A stretch of 64,000 nt of DNA from Anthostomella pinea. Its lineage: Eukaryota; Ascomycota; Sordariomycetes; Xylariales; Xylariaceae. The notes beneath the pieces are model-generated. The model was not told the origin of the DNA. It saw nothing but the letters and a program-made list of their open reading frames with translations, and made no database searches. Where the stretch lies: contig CAUWAG010000006.1 of assembly GCA_963556695.1 (NCBI GenBank), positions 3,596,001-3,660,000 of the forward strand. Direction: 5' to 3'. Shown here in pieces: positions 32,531 to 43,881 of this stretch (position 1 is the first letter of the stretch; the number at the start of each line of letters is the position of its first letter). Both the position numbers and the translations under genes were made by a program.

Positions 32531-33448
32531 TTAGAAGTTGGACGCGGCATTCGTCTGCGTAGGCGCATGGTAACTTTCCAGGGTGCTTTGGAAGGGGCTT
32601 CGGTTAGGAGGAGCACTGGTCTCGCTCTTCTCAGCCGTGCCAGGTCCACCGAATCCATTGCCGTAGCTAACCAGCTCCTCATTCTCTTCCTGGCTTCGTC
32701 TCTTACTGCGAAGTCTCCAGAACAGTAGACCACCCACCGCGATGACGATGGCAAGTCCAACACCGACGCAGACACCAATGATGGTATTCTTGGTGCCCTG
32801 GCTTATGCCTTGGTTGTCTTTGCTGCTGTCGCTGCCAGACAGCGCCGGCGTAGAAACAATGGCGGTTGCAGATGACGAAGTGACCGTCTGTCCAGCATCG
32901 TTGGTGGTAGTGATCACGGCTATGCTGGTGAAAGTAACCGGCGATGCAGTCGTCTTACTACTCTTACTGCTTGAACTATCGTCGTTGCCCGAGCTGGTTT
33001 CTTTAGACGAGGCCGAAGACGTCGTACCGGTAGTACCACCACCAGTCGTGGGAGGCAAGGTGGTAGTCGCACCAGTCGTCGGCGTGGTGTTGGCGTCTGT
33101 GGGGGTGGTGTTCTCCGGGGTCGTGGTCGTTGCGTCGGTGGTAGGAGTGGTAGGAGTGGCATCGGCTGCTGATGTTTCTGTTGTTGGAGAGTCGTCGGCA
33201 GTTGTGGGATTAGCCGTTGTTGCTGGTGTTGTCTCCTCGGGCGTTGAAGTTGCATCATCACTCGTGGGAGTCGCGTCCGCGGTAGTATCGGCTGGTGACG
33301 TTGTGCTGTCATCCTGAATAGCAGCGGTGACCGAGACGTCTTGTCTGACGACAAGATCCGAGGGCGCTGGGTTGAACCACGTTGCCCGGCTGGCTACGAT
33401 GATGGAAAGAACCACCATCAGAAGCTGGACGGACCACTTCGAATACAT
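32531..33448 (-). CDS. Ser/Thr-rich single-pass plasma-membrane protein (mucin/Mid2-like)
   Basis: Single exon, 305 residues, ATG at 33446-33448. Residues 1-22 are a signal peptide (MYSKWSVQLLMVVLSIIVAS). Residues about 25-215 are almost entirely Thr, Ser, Ala, Pro, Asp and Glu with TTPTTD/TSTPEE-type runs, expected to be heavily O-mannosylated and extended in the wall. Residues about 220-243 (IIGVCVGVGLAIVIAVGGLLFW) form one transmembrane helix followed by the basic RLRSKRRSQEE stop-transfer and a cytoplasmic tail of about 60 residues. This layout matches wall-stress sensors such as Mid2/Mtl1, but no WSC or other named domain is present, so sensor function is inference. A structural mucin-like role is the alternative. 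Confidence 0.75.
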   Translation of the reverse strand: MYSKWSVQLLMVVLSIIVASRATWFNPAPSDLVVRQDVSVTAAIQDDSTTSPADTTADATPTSDDATSTPEETTPATTANPTTADDSPTTETSAADATPTTPTTDATTTTPENTTPTDANTTPTTGATTTLPPTTGGGTTGTTSSASSKETSSGNDDSSSSKSSKTTASPVTFTSIAVITTTNDAGQTVTSSSATAIVSTPALSGSDSSKDNQGISQGTKNTIIGVCVGVGLAIVIAVGGLLFWRLRSKRRSQEENEELVSYGNGFGGPGTAEKSETSAPPNRSPFQSTLESYHAPTQTNAASNF

Positions 33449-36400
33449 GATGACGGATCGCGAGTGCGTACAGTACTACAGCAATCGGTTGCTCTGAGAG
33501 GATGTGTTGATGTTTCAAGCGGGCGAAGGGAAGGATGGGATGTAGAAGATCAAACAGTTGGTGTCCACGTGTCGACGTAAAGTCGTCCTGGGGGTCCCAC
33601 GCAGCAGTAAAGGGGTCCTGGTAGTTGTCCCTGTCGCGAAGAGTAGCGAGAGTGTCGAAAAAAAGAAATCCAAGAGGGGGAGGTCGGGTCTCAGATGGTC
33701 AAAGAAGAATTGATGAATCGAACGAATCGAATGAGAAGAGAGCGGAAGAACGGGCACCTGCAGTCTGGTGATGGGGAGATTGACAATATGAAGAGTGTGT
33801 GTGGTCGCATTGGCGGTCGAAAGAGGGAAGGAGGGCCTCGTATTTTAGTCAACAGAGCAACAAAAAGCGCAGGCGCAGCCACTCAGAGGCCGGCGCCGGG
33901 TGGTCGGGTGGAGCCACTTGGGTGAATCCCCATTATCTCATGTGGCCTTGACTACAGTGAAGTGCATTACAGTGCACAGTGTACACGACCCCTAGATCGT
34001 TGCTCCCTGTCTGCCTGGGGGGCTGAACTCCACTGCCAGAACTGCAACTGCCAACGGCGGAGGCCGTCACTAGGGGGTACCTGCCGCATAAATGGACAGA
34101 TGGACAAGTGCCCGAGATTCGGCACAATGCGTCGTTCACTGACGAAGCCGAGCACTGCCGTGTCCACGTTACATGTAAAGATTTACTAATAATCATATCA
34201 AGCATATCTCAGCTCATCATGTAAGTAATAAGTAATCATGTTTCCCATCAATAGTCCAAGCCAAGAAGGCAGCCTCAAAGTTACATGTATGTCCTGCGTC
34301 TCTAGCAGCAACTCAAATGCCCTTGACAGGCTGACAGGTCATGTCCAGCAGCCTGGATGCCCTAGCGCTAGCACAAACCCTATCAGCAAACTTCCCGCCG
34401 CCGCCGCCGCTCAACTCTATCCACCTGCACCATGTCACACATGCTGGAATGTGGTGAAAGTTCGTATGGGCATGACACACTAAAAATAGGCGGGCTTTGG
34501 TAGTGGTGCAGGTGGCATTTGCGTTGGGCAGACAGTTAACGAACCGTCCAAAGCGCAAGTAAATTGAAAAGAGGCGCTTTGTGTCGCCCTCCTCTTCCGA
34601 CCACAATCGACTGACCACCTGACTGGCTCGTGACTTGGTCTTTCTCCCCCTCATTCACATGGTGGCAAACCTGTGAAGCGGTACAATGGAGTTGTCAATT
34701 GGATGCAGTGTCGTCGATGTTCGAGTCTTCCCCCTTCCTCTCCCAAGCCTACCTGCTAGGGCTGATGGCGATGACATAATATCGATGGGGGCAATGGTTC
34801 GTAACATCTGGTCAATCCTGTGCCCAGGTAAGGTTGCATCTCGTACGGAGTCTCCCCATCCTCATGACTGGCGGGAGCCGGCACTCAACCACGCCAACCC
34901 ACGCCAACCCAGCCCAACGCGGGATTCCTGGAGGCGTAGGTTCGTCAGGTTGCAAGCCAGCGAACGCCTAGGGCTACATGCTGCACGTCTCAAGGTTCAG
35001 AAGAGCCAACAGACCCCAAATATGCGTTGAGCTCCTATGATACATGATGCACTCTGAAACGCCTGCACCATCAATTTGTGGCCAACGAACACTGTGTGCC
35101 CGCATCCTCCAAAGGGAGAGGCCGTTCAATGTCGACCTGTCTCTTGTCCCAGGTAGGGATGGGTGACAGGAAGGAGCCAATGTGGCCTCTCCCAAATCGT
35201 CATCCAGACAAGGATACAAACCTACATGTACGGAGGGTCCTCGCGATCGTGGTTTTGCGATCCTTTAGAGCTGGACACATCTTCAAAAGGGTCCTGTCAG
35301 CCCGTCATTCTCATGAATAAACGACCCTGAGATCCTCAGCCTGGAAAGCTGCAATCCCGGGAAGACTATCGATTTTAAGCAAGACGAACAAAGACTCTAA
35401 TTACCACATTGAGGCTTGGCAGCTGAGCCTTCCTACCCATTTCCGACGGTCGTTAAGGAGTTGTCGTCTGATATATGACCGTTGGCCCGAAGGCCTCTGA
35501 TCCATGATACTGATCCAGCTTGATCGGGGGCAACGTCGGGCGTAGCACTGACTGGCATACGACTCCCCGTTTCAACTAGAGTTCACTAGTTGCTTCCCAA
35601 CCACTGAGACAGCCACAGCGAAGAATTCGTTGTCCACGTTGCTGAGACTGTCTTTATCGTGTCTTACCTGTAAGCCGGCGGTTTTGCTACCCTTGGTGGT
35701 CGTTTCGAGACTCCTCCCTTCAACGAGCCAGCCTCGCGCAAGTGCGCACTATGAAGGGACACCACGATGGAGGCGCCAATGTGGTGGACGACGAGGCCTG
35801 GCTCCAACATAATGAGGGTGAGATGCAAGGACGACGGTACTATTGCTTCAACGATAGCTATATCGTAGTAGACGATGTGGCGTGTAGACGAGGAGCAGGT
35901 ACGTTACGAGGATGGGTGTACGCTAACAGAGTGTATGAGGGCATCTTCAGTTTGGTGATAGTCACCAAGAAACAGAGTCTGGGAGTATGGAGAATCTTCA
36001 ACATCGGATACCTTCAGCCAGATATTGACAAGTCTCTCGGAGGAGCAGACCACATCGTTAAGGAGACGTCTATTGGAGATGCTACCATATTGTCAAACTC
36101 GTTTCATGTATGCGATTGATTGATCGTGAGGAATGTCTTGCTGTCCGCTTGCTCGCAGAATGCTCAGTGGTCGATCCCAGGATAGGGATTATATTGGTCA
36201 TTGGTGGTATATCTGTCGGGGGAAATGGCATAAGCACACCCAACACCGTGTATGCCACCAGAACCAACCAGAATAATCACCCAATCGCACTGCTCATGCC
36301 AAATGCCATAGATAAATTCAGTCAATATTTACACAAGAGGTCCAATTGACCCCGAACAACGAACACGAACTCCAGACTCTAACAATGTACCTATGAGGTA

Positions 36401-36606
36401 GGTATGAATTCCAACAAAAGACCATGCCACGCATACGCCCGCCGCCATGCCGCCATGTTCATTACGCATCATGCACGCCATGCCATGCTCCATCAATCCA
36501 GTCAGTCAGGACCTGTAGTAGGTTTCTCCCACGCGGTTTCTTTCTTCTCCCCTGGTCCCCATCCATCTACCGTCAACAACTTTAGTTAGGTACCCAAGGT
36601 AGCCAA
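33449..36606. other. Gene-poor interval, 3.1 kb
   Basis: Apart from the weak candidate at 35751-36119 I see no supportable gene. Local features: direct repeat CACGCCAACC x2 at 34896-34915, and the motif CGCAAGTGCGCACTATGAA at 35737-35755, nearly repeated at 47709. Confidence 0.4.
35751..36119 (+). CDS. Hypothetical protein, weak call
   Basis: An ATG-initiated frame of 122 codons beginning MKGHHDGGANVVDDEAW, with mixed composition (RRYYCFNDSYIVVDDVACRR, SLVIVTKKQSLGVWRIF) that looks more protein-like than the surrounding frames. No domain is recognised, no intron is needed, and no neighbour suggests a role. It could be a fragment of an old element, because its start overlaps the CGCAAGTGCGC motif shared with 47709. 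Confidence 0.25.
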   Translation: MKGHHDGGANVVDDEAWLQHNEGEMQGRRYYCFNDSYIVVDDVACRRGAGTLRGWVYANRVYEGIFSLVIVTKKQSLGVWRIFNIGYLQPDIDKSLGGADHIVKETSIGDATILSNSFHVCD

Positions 36607-38902
36607 CTACATAGTGCGAGAAACAAGCACCGGCTTCCGCCTCACAAGAAACGGGCTGGGCATCTCGTCCCTCTCGGGGTCCCACACGGCGGGCTCCCCC
36701 ACGAAGCAGCGGTCCTTGAACGAGGCGCCGCGCCTGGGACTAAAATTCGCGCCGTTGCCGTTCTCGACCACCGACACGGGCCGGCCGCCGGCGCGCGCCT
36801 GCTGCAGCTCGACGAGCGTGCGGCCGCGCACGTTGTTCTTGACCGCCACCTTGGCGAGCGTCGACTCCGGGTCCTTCTTGGTCAGCGAGGGCTTGCGCTG
36901 CAGGCCGTTGTTCTCGCCGCTGCTCGGCAGGGGGAGCAAGTTGGCGGCCGAGGGGATCTTGCTCATCCGCCGGTTGGGCGAGTTGCTGCGCTCGCGGAGG
37001 GCGCCGTTGCTGGGCTGGGGACGCAGGGATAGGTCCGGGACTGAGTGCGTTGCCGAAGGCAGGGGCGGCATCGGCTTGTTGGTGCCCGTGGAGGATGCTT
37101 GCGTCTTGAGCCGGTTGACTGGGGCCGTCTTCATAGATGTGAGGACAGGTCGCTGAGGACCAAAGGGGTTCTTGTTCGACCGTGGCGGCCGGGTCGGGGA
37201 CGGTATGACGGGCGTGTCATCGTCGTCTTCGTCAGATTCTGACAGCACCGGGTCCATGTCTCGAGTCGTTTTCCATCGCGCGTCCTCTTCCACCTCATCG
37301 AAGATAGTGGGCGCGTTGGCTAAAGGCGCCTTCGTAGCATTGTTGCGTCTGGGCGATAGGGACAGAGAAGCAATGGCTATTGGTGCTATTGGTAATGGTG
37401 AAGCCATGTCAACGTCCATTGGCGTTCCGAAATTGCGCTCGAACATGGTCTGCGCCCGGCCAAAGGGCGCGCGTGAGCTCTTCTTGAGGGGGGCCTCCTC
37501 AGGCGAATCAACCGAGAACTCGGTGATATCCGTAGTAGATGGGAATTCGCCGTCTGTGTCTGCGCCAGCAACAGACTGTGGGTATTCCGACTTGGCTGAG
37601 GATGTGAACTCCTGAGTCTCGACATCGCCGAAAGTGACTGACTTCTTCTGCAGTTCCTCCTGTACCCGCGCTTGTACTTCTCCCTCGAACCGCTTTTGCA
37701 GAGATTCTATCTCGTCATTTACGAGGCGATCGATCTCGAGCCGTGCTTTGACTTCCCACTCTCTCCGCAACGAGGATTCAATCTCTTGTCGCGCGTATGC
37801 TTTGTCGGCGTCGATGCTAGCCAGCTTCTTGTCCGCCTCTCTCAGCTTCCTGTCAAGAGCACCCAGTTTGGCATCTAGCTGGGACTTCAGGTCTACAGCC
37901 TCGCGCTGCATGCGCATCAGTCGCACAACTGGGAGATTCAGTAATGTTGCGGTGTCGGGTCTTGAGTCTGGGTTGACCTTCAGGCAGTCCCGAATGACAA
38001 CCATCAGTTCTGACGAGTATACCCTGGGCAATGTTGCAACCCTTCCCTCCTTGATCTTCTGTACGAGCTGGAAATGCGACTTGGCGTTGAATGGAGGTTC
38101 TCGCGCACACAACTCATACATGACACAGCCTAATGACCAGATGTCGGACTTCAGTGTATAGCGTTCTGCGGCGCATATCTCAGGCGACATGTAGAATGGA
38201 GTGCCAACGTATGTTGAGGCAAAGTCGTGGGATTGGATCATCTTGGACAAGCCAAAGTCGCCGAGCTTGACGGAGTTGTTTTCCCCGAGAAAGACTATAC
38301 TGGATCAGCTGGGTCATACAGGAATTATCATGGGTTGGCCTACCGTTCTCGGGCTTCAAGTCACGATGCAGAATCGTCATACTGCCTGGGGTGGGCTTCG
38401 ACTTGGGCGGAACGCCTGTTCCCAGTACGTTCTGTCCCACCTCTGGAGGGGCTTTTCCGTAATGACACCTGTACAGCGCCGTGACCAGCTGCGAAAAGAC
38501 CTCCCAGACGAAATGCTCTTCTGCATATTTATTGTCGCGAGTCAGATTCCTGATCATTCGGCCAAGATCGCCGTTGCCGCAGTACTCCATGTACAGGTGG
38601 AGGTCCTGTGACTGCTTGAGGTGTTCTCGGTGGAAATAGCCGACGATATTAGGATGGTGTAGCGACGACAGGATGTGGAATTCGGCGTGCAGCTGTTCGC
38701 GCTCCTTTTGCGACATCTTGAGGTAGCTGATCTCTTTGCGACAGAGAACCATGCCGTCGACCTTTCGCCTGACCTTTCGGATGACTCCAAAGGAGCCATG
38801 GCCTACGTCGCAGAGTAGAGTCAGCTTCACATGTCAGTCTATGCGCTCTGCAGCCGGGAACATACCGATCTTCTCCATCACCTCGTACTCAGCTTCCGCC
38901 AT
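36607..38902 (-). CDS. nimA: NIMA-family serine/threonine kinase
   Basis: Three exons, 38866..38902, 38344..38802 and 36607..38294; 727 residues. Exon 1 is MAEAEYEVMEKIG, and the glycine loop continues in exon 2 (HGSFGVIRKV). The catalytic Lys is in VLCRKEI, the catalytic loop is HRDLKPEN, the Mg-binding motif DFGLSK, and the activation segment TYVGTPFYMSPE. The kinase domain is followed by a coiled coil (about residues 300-390) and a long basic, Ser/Pro-rich tail, as in Aspergillus NIMA and yeast Kin3. A 30-residue insert before HRDLKPEN (YGKAPPEVGQN..PTPGSM) is normal for fungal NIMA. NIMA drives mitotic entry and is degraded at mitotic exit. The second intron interrupts codons just after KPEN. 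No defects seen. Confidence 0.95.
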
Positions 38903-40282
38903 GATGTAGGTACTCTAGACGTGCAGGCGTGGTGGGTATGAGGGTGCACGGTGACTTTGCTTGGAAGGAAAGGAAGGAGCAATTACTATGCCATGCGACG
39001 TGTTGGAAGAAGGCGTTGGAGGTTGTTTGTGGACTGTAGAGTGGTATGTAGATTGTAGCAATGCAGGATCGTGAACGGTGAAGATGTTCACAGAAAATGG
39101 TTGTCCGGCGTGCATATGGTGTTAACCGGTGCACTGGGACCTGCCTGGTAGCTCCATTACCCCATGCGTCAACAAACCTTGCGGTGGCCCGGCAACCAGT
39201 AGCAGCTGGTCCCACCCTACCAAGTGGGACCGCCAGCGGCGCACTTGCGGGAACCACTGTTAAGCGCTAGACGCTGGAATGCATCATCAACGGCCTGGCC
39301 GTTGCTGGTGCCAACTCAGAGTGAGGCGGGCAAGCAAGTGAAATCAATTTTGAAATAAGCAATGATTGGGTGGTTATTCCACGTGTTTGAACCTGGGGTA
39401 CCTGCCTAGTCCAGGTGATTGATATGCAACTTTCTTTATAGCCACCGACAGGTATCATGAGTACAAGTTGAAACCTCTTCAGGTTCTCTCATGATAAGCA
39501 GAAGCTTCATTGGACTCTCAATCATACTATTGCGACCAAGGCTTTGCACATGAAGCATGATATGCAATCTTTGCAGCACTATTCAACCACTACTCATACC
39601 CATTATGCTGCTGTTCCGGCATTATGCTGCTGTACCGGTGACTTCACACACTTCCCATGAGCATTTGCTACCTTGTCGCAAATGGTACTGCTTCTCCTTG
39701 CCGATGCTGGACGTAATCTGCACACCTTGCCCACTGGATCTACCAGCCTGGCCCAGCTGCGATGTCACCCAGCTGCGACGACTACCTCTCTGATCGAGGT
39801 TTGTCCCGTCTCGACGTCCCTGCCCAGTTCGCTTGACACTTGGAGGTGAGAGTCGGACTATCCTACTTCAAAAAGCCTTTGGGGAAGGTTCTGCGTATGA
39901 GCAGTGCGCCGTTCTTTAATTGTTAGTGTCGCTTGTCCGCGTGGTGTGAGATGGAAGCAGAAAATAGAAGAGACAGGAAGTGGCATCGTCCTGTAGTGTG
40001 CCATATGCTTCATTGCGAGGCAGGCTCAGTCATAGCCATGCTACCGATCATGGTATCTTTCCAGTCCGTTTGAGCCAGCTGTAAAGGCGTCTTTTTCCTC
40101 GGGCGTCAGGAGCCGCCGGTGCTGATTCTCAAAATCGAGAATCCTGAGCTGCATCTGGTAGCGTTTGTGCGCCTGCATGCGATCGGTACCTTGTCGTGCT
40201 CCTGCTGTTGCGTCGAATCGTGCATGGGTGCGCCTGACGCGAGGTTCGATTATACGCCCCGGCTTAAATCCCGGATCGAAGT
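38903..40282. other. Intergenic, 1.4 kb
   Basis: Promoter side of nimA and 3' flank of the next minus-strand gene. Short inverted and direct repeats occur (TTATGCTGCTGT twice at 39602-39633). No gene recognised. Confidence 0.4.
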
Positions 40283-42077
40283 TTAATAGGGAGGGACATA
40301 TCTCGGCGGTGGTAGAGGGGGAGGCGCATCCTCTTCGGCCAGATGGCGGATGTGGGGTATCGACATTGGAATAGAAGCAAGGGCGGGAGAGAGATTCGAT
40401 GCCGGCACGCGGGACCTGTTGGAACCTCCAGACTGATCGAAGCGCTTCGAGCCGTCCCCTCTATTCTCGTCGTACTCTTCGTCCTCCTCATTTCTTCCAA
40501 GCTCATCGCTCTCCAGATTGTCGGCATCGTCAGATTCCGAATCTTTCTCACCGTCCTCCTCGACGGAAGGGGAGGGGGCAAGGGGCCGTGAAGGCTTCCC
40601 ATTGATAGATATGCGTGCAAAGTCGGCAGGCTTGTCTGCGACAAAGTCTATGGATGACAGTAGTTTTATCCTGGAGTGGGTACCGTTGCCGGCATGAGCA
40701 CCCACTCCTGAACTTTGCACCATATCTGCATTAAGTGGTAATAATGGGAGTGTAACGGTCTGCCGCCTAGTGTACCAGAGACCACAATTTGAACTTTTGC
40801 TCGTTAGTATCAGGCCCCAATGGTACTCTACTTGCGTCTTACCATTCGACACCTACTTTAGCATCACCTTTCTCGGCAGTGCCACATTTTGGACACGTTT
40901 CAAGCGGCACTTCCGCGTACTCAAAGAGTATCCTCATCTGGATATGGCGCTCAGGTCGAAAGATCGACTTGTAAGGCTGTGAGAGCGCAATTCCCGTTTC
41001 ACTGTAGCGATCCTTGAGTTCAAAGAGACGTCGTTGTACCCGGAGAAGGCCGGGTTTGTCCTTGAAATTGTCAGTCAGGACGTATAGGAATGCCTGCGTC
41101 TAATGTTAGCGTCGAAATGCGACTTCTAAGCAGGCAACTACCTACGTCCCACGTCTGCACGAAGTCCGTGTATATTGGGAATACATGGGCATGTGCGTCT
41201 TCGAAGCTCACGGCGCCAGCGGTCAGCATGACTCGCTGGGGTATAGACCTAGCCAGTTGTCCGACGACCCGTCCAACATGGAAGAGGCACACCAAAATGA
41301 AGCCCACAGCCGTAGACACCCGCGCAAGTCTCTGGCCGTTAGTTGACACATCCGTTGCGGTCCGCGACTGAATGACTTCCTGTTCATCAAAGCGACGCTC
41401 TACTGTGGAAGCGAACGTGGCCTGGGCATCCTCATTGCGGATCATGCGTCGGTGCAAGGCGATAGAGGCATCCGCGGCAGATGCGTCCTGCTGGTCCAAT
41501 CGGCGCTTAATAGCAGACGAAACTTGCTGGTCTACTTGGTCTTTGAGTGCTTGTAGAGATTCCGAGGTTTTGGTGTACTGGGCGATAGCAGTCGCCCTGC
41601 GCAACATTAACTTGAGCTATAGATGCCTTGAACACAGAACCTAAGGTAAGGTACCTACTGTGGGGTTTGCGCTAAGACCAATTGCAGAGATGTAGCATGT
41701 TGCTGAAGCTCGCTCTGAAACCAGAGTACATGCTCCCTCGAAGAACGCTGCCACTGTATTTTCCGCGGAAGCGCTCGCCACCAATCATCCGCTCGGCTCT
41801 TGCTGAGTCCTTTGTCGTACTTTTGTATCTTGCTCGCTAGTGTCACGATGGAGTGTCTATAGCGCCTACGATGGCATTTACGCGGCTCTTCTGCTCGGGG
41901 GGTGACGTCGAGTTCGTTGAGGTGAGTAAGGGTCTCCTGTGAGCTTTGTATCGTCGCAAGTACGCCATGGTATTGGGCACGCGAGCCGGCGCTAGCTTCC
42001 ACTGCATCCTTGATCGAACAGATGAACTCGATGCCGCCGATGAAGTCTCCGACGGAGACGCCAAAAGGAACGGGCAT
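40283..42077 (-). CDS. Fungal protein with STAND-like helical N-terminus and ubiquitin-like region
   Basis: Four exons, 41659..42077, 41146..41596, 40843..41093 and 40283..40766, all in phase; 534 residues. The N-terminus MPVPFGVSVGDFIGGIEFICSIKDAV is the amphipathic helical start common to many fungal STAND-associated proteins. A coiled coil follows (SLQALKDQVDQQVSSAIKRRL), with a hydrophobic stretch RVSTAVGFILVCLFHVGRVV. Next comes VSFEDAHAHVFPIYTDFVQTWDAFLYVLTDNF, matching the start of a fungal ubiquitin-like domain that usually sits C-terminal in such proteins. The segment ends with a CPKC pair. The last exon encodes an acidic, disordered tail ending in proline clusters (APPPLPPPRYVPPY). 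Function is unknown; a signalling adaptor is a reasonable inference. Introns use GTAGGT/GCAG, GTAGGT/GCAG and GTAAGA/CTAG with a TACTAAC branch. Confidence 0.75.
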
Positions 42078-42546
42078 TTTGCATAATCAGCAGAAATGTA
42101 GGTTCGCAAAGGGAGAAGGAAAGCACCGCGAAAGGCTGAAGAGAGACACTCACGAGTGCGGTCGGTCGTGAGAATCGTGGAACAGGGAGAAAAGAACAGA
42201 CGTCCGCGTCGCCAGGCTGCATCATGTCCTATCCCGCCGTGGCTGTGCATGCGTGAAGTTGAGGCCGCCATTGACAACTCCTTACCCGAGGCTGCCAACA
42301 ACTGCAATCTGTTGTGGTGCCGTAAGGTCTATACTATATCGAATTGGTTCTTCCGCTACAAGCTATAATTAGCCTATACTATATATGACAAGCTCAACCT
42401 CTTCCCGCCCAGAAGTGTGCAGCAACCTGATCTATCGTGTCTCGAACACTGCGACTCTAGGAGCGAAAGGCGGAGGTCCTGGCTGTATATGGCCGTATTC
42501 GACCTTATAGGGAGCCCAGTGCTTCAGGTACTGTCTCTGGAGTCTG

Positions 42547-42924
42547 TCATCTCTCTCCGAGCCATGACCACTGCTCCGATGTCTTTGCAGATGAGATGAA
42601 GATGAGATGAAGATCTCGAAAAGGGCGAACAATACGGCTACCCGCCCGATTCCAGAGCCCGCCCGGGACCTGCTGAGGCAAGGGCATGTCCCGGGCGCGG
42701 TAAGCAACCACGTTGATGTCCCCGAGCTCTCGGGCGTAGTGAGTCAGGGTGCTGTCGACGTGGAAGGTCTTGGTCGAAGGATCCCACCACAGTTGCTCGC
42801 GGACGTCCTGACCGGTACCAGTCGAGGCGCGCTGATTGTGCTGCCGGTTCGGGGCGGCTGGAAAATGTCCATGATCGGACGGGCGGGTATCAGCCGGGGC
42901 TGCTGGTCGATTCTTGCGACCCAT
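42547..42924 (-). CDS. Hypothetical small protein
   Basis: ATG-initiated frame of 125 codons starting MGRKNRPAAPADTRPSDHGH and containing QLWWDPSTKTFHVDSTLTHYARELGDINVVAYRARD, which has good protein composition. A possible intron after MPLPQQ (CAG followed by GTCCCG) would change the C-terminus. No domain, signal peptide or membrane segment is recognised. It lies alone between two clear genes. Confidence 0.35.
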   Translation of the reverse strand: MGRKNRPAAPADTRPSDHGHFPAAPNRQHNQRASTGTGQDVREQLWWDPSTKTFHVDSTLTHYARELGDINVVAYRARDMPLPQQVPGGLWNRAGSRIVRPFRDLHLIFISSAKTSEQWSWLGER

Positions 42925-43881
42925 GGTGAGAAGTTGTTGGTCTCCTAAAGTCCAAATGCCAGGAGCGTTGCTATTGCAGAACCTGCGACACTAGGCCGTG
43001 ATCGTGTGATAGCTATGGAGGTTTGGTGGAGGTTAAGGGCGCTCAGGGTGCTGCTGTCGTTGGGCCTTTGGATATCGTCCTGACTGCAAGCAGTGAGTTA
43101 TGAGAGGCTTCGGGGCTGTATTGGAGTTCGTCGATGTGTGTTGAGAGTGCGGAGGAAGAGTTACTGTGAAACAAGAAAATCAGGCAAGGGGACAGCAATA
43201 TATAGCATGCCAGCGGACATGTGAAGACAGGTAGAAGAACCATTTTCTGGGCTTGAACTTTGAGCTGTTTTGACCTATCAGCACGTTGAGGCCATTTGAG
43301 CCTGATATATACTTTCCTTTCGGAAGACACGCTACGACTCTTGCTCAGTCGTGGTAACCGCTAGGCGCAAGGTGCGAAAAATGGTACCGAAGCTTGTTCA
43401 GACCCCTTTTCTCGCTGAGTTCAGCCAAGTCACGTGGCAAATTCTAGGGACACCTCATCCCGAGCTTCGAGTCGAAAGCTTGTCCATGATAAGGCCCCTA
43501 AGAGGGGATCGTTAAGGGTACATCTTGTCAGCTATCGAAGGTTTGCTTACCTCATTGAAGACGGTCGAACTTTGAACTGCCGGGCTGTCTTGACGGTCTT
43601 GAATCAGACCTGGCCCATGCGTCCTCTTATCGATACCAGAATACCCCCACCATGACCACTATCCCGATGTCGCCACCACAGGTTGACTGGCAGCTGGCTA
43701 CAAGATCCGGGGAGGCGTCGATGACATACCTAAGCAACCCTACCAACCAACCAGTATCATTCCTTATTTCGGAGTTAGCGGATTCTCCTCTGCTCCAGGC
43801 AAACTATTTATTTCTTTGTTTGCATGGAGGGTTCCCGCTCATCATCATTGACCAGCATTTGCATCTCTTTTCTCGTACAAC
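42925..43881. other. Intergenic, about 1 kb
   Basis: Divergent spacer between the small hypothetical gene and the ankyrin-BTB gene; presumed promoters. No further feature recognised. Confidence 0.4.

Noticed and set aside
32742..33317. 191-codon Val-rich plus-strand frame
   Set aside because: Antisense of the Thr/Ser-rich coding region; Val/Ala runs are simply the complement of Thr/Ser codons.
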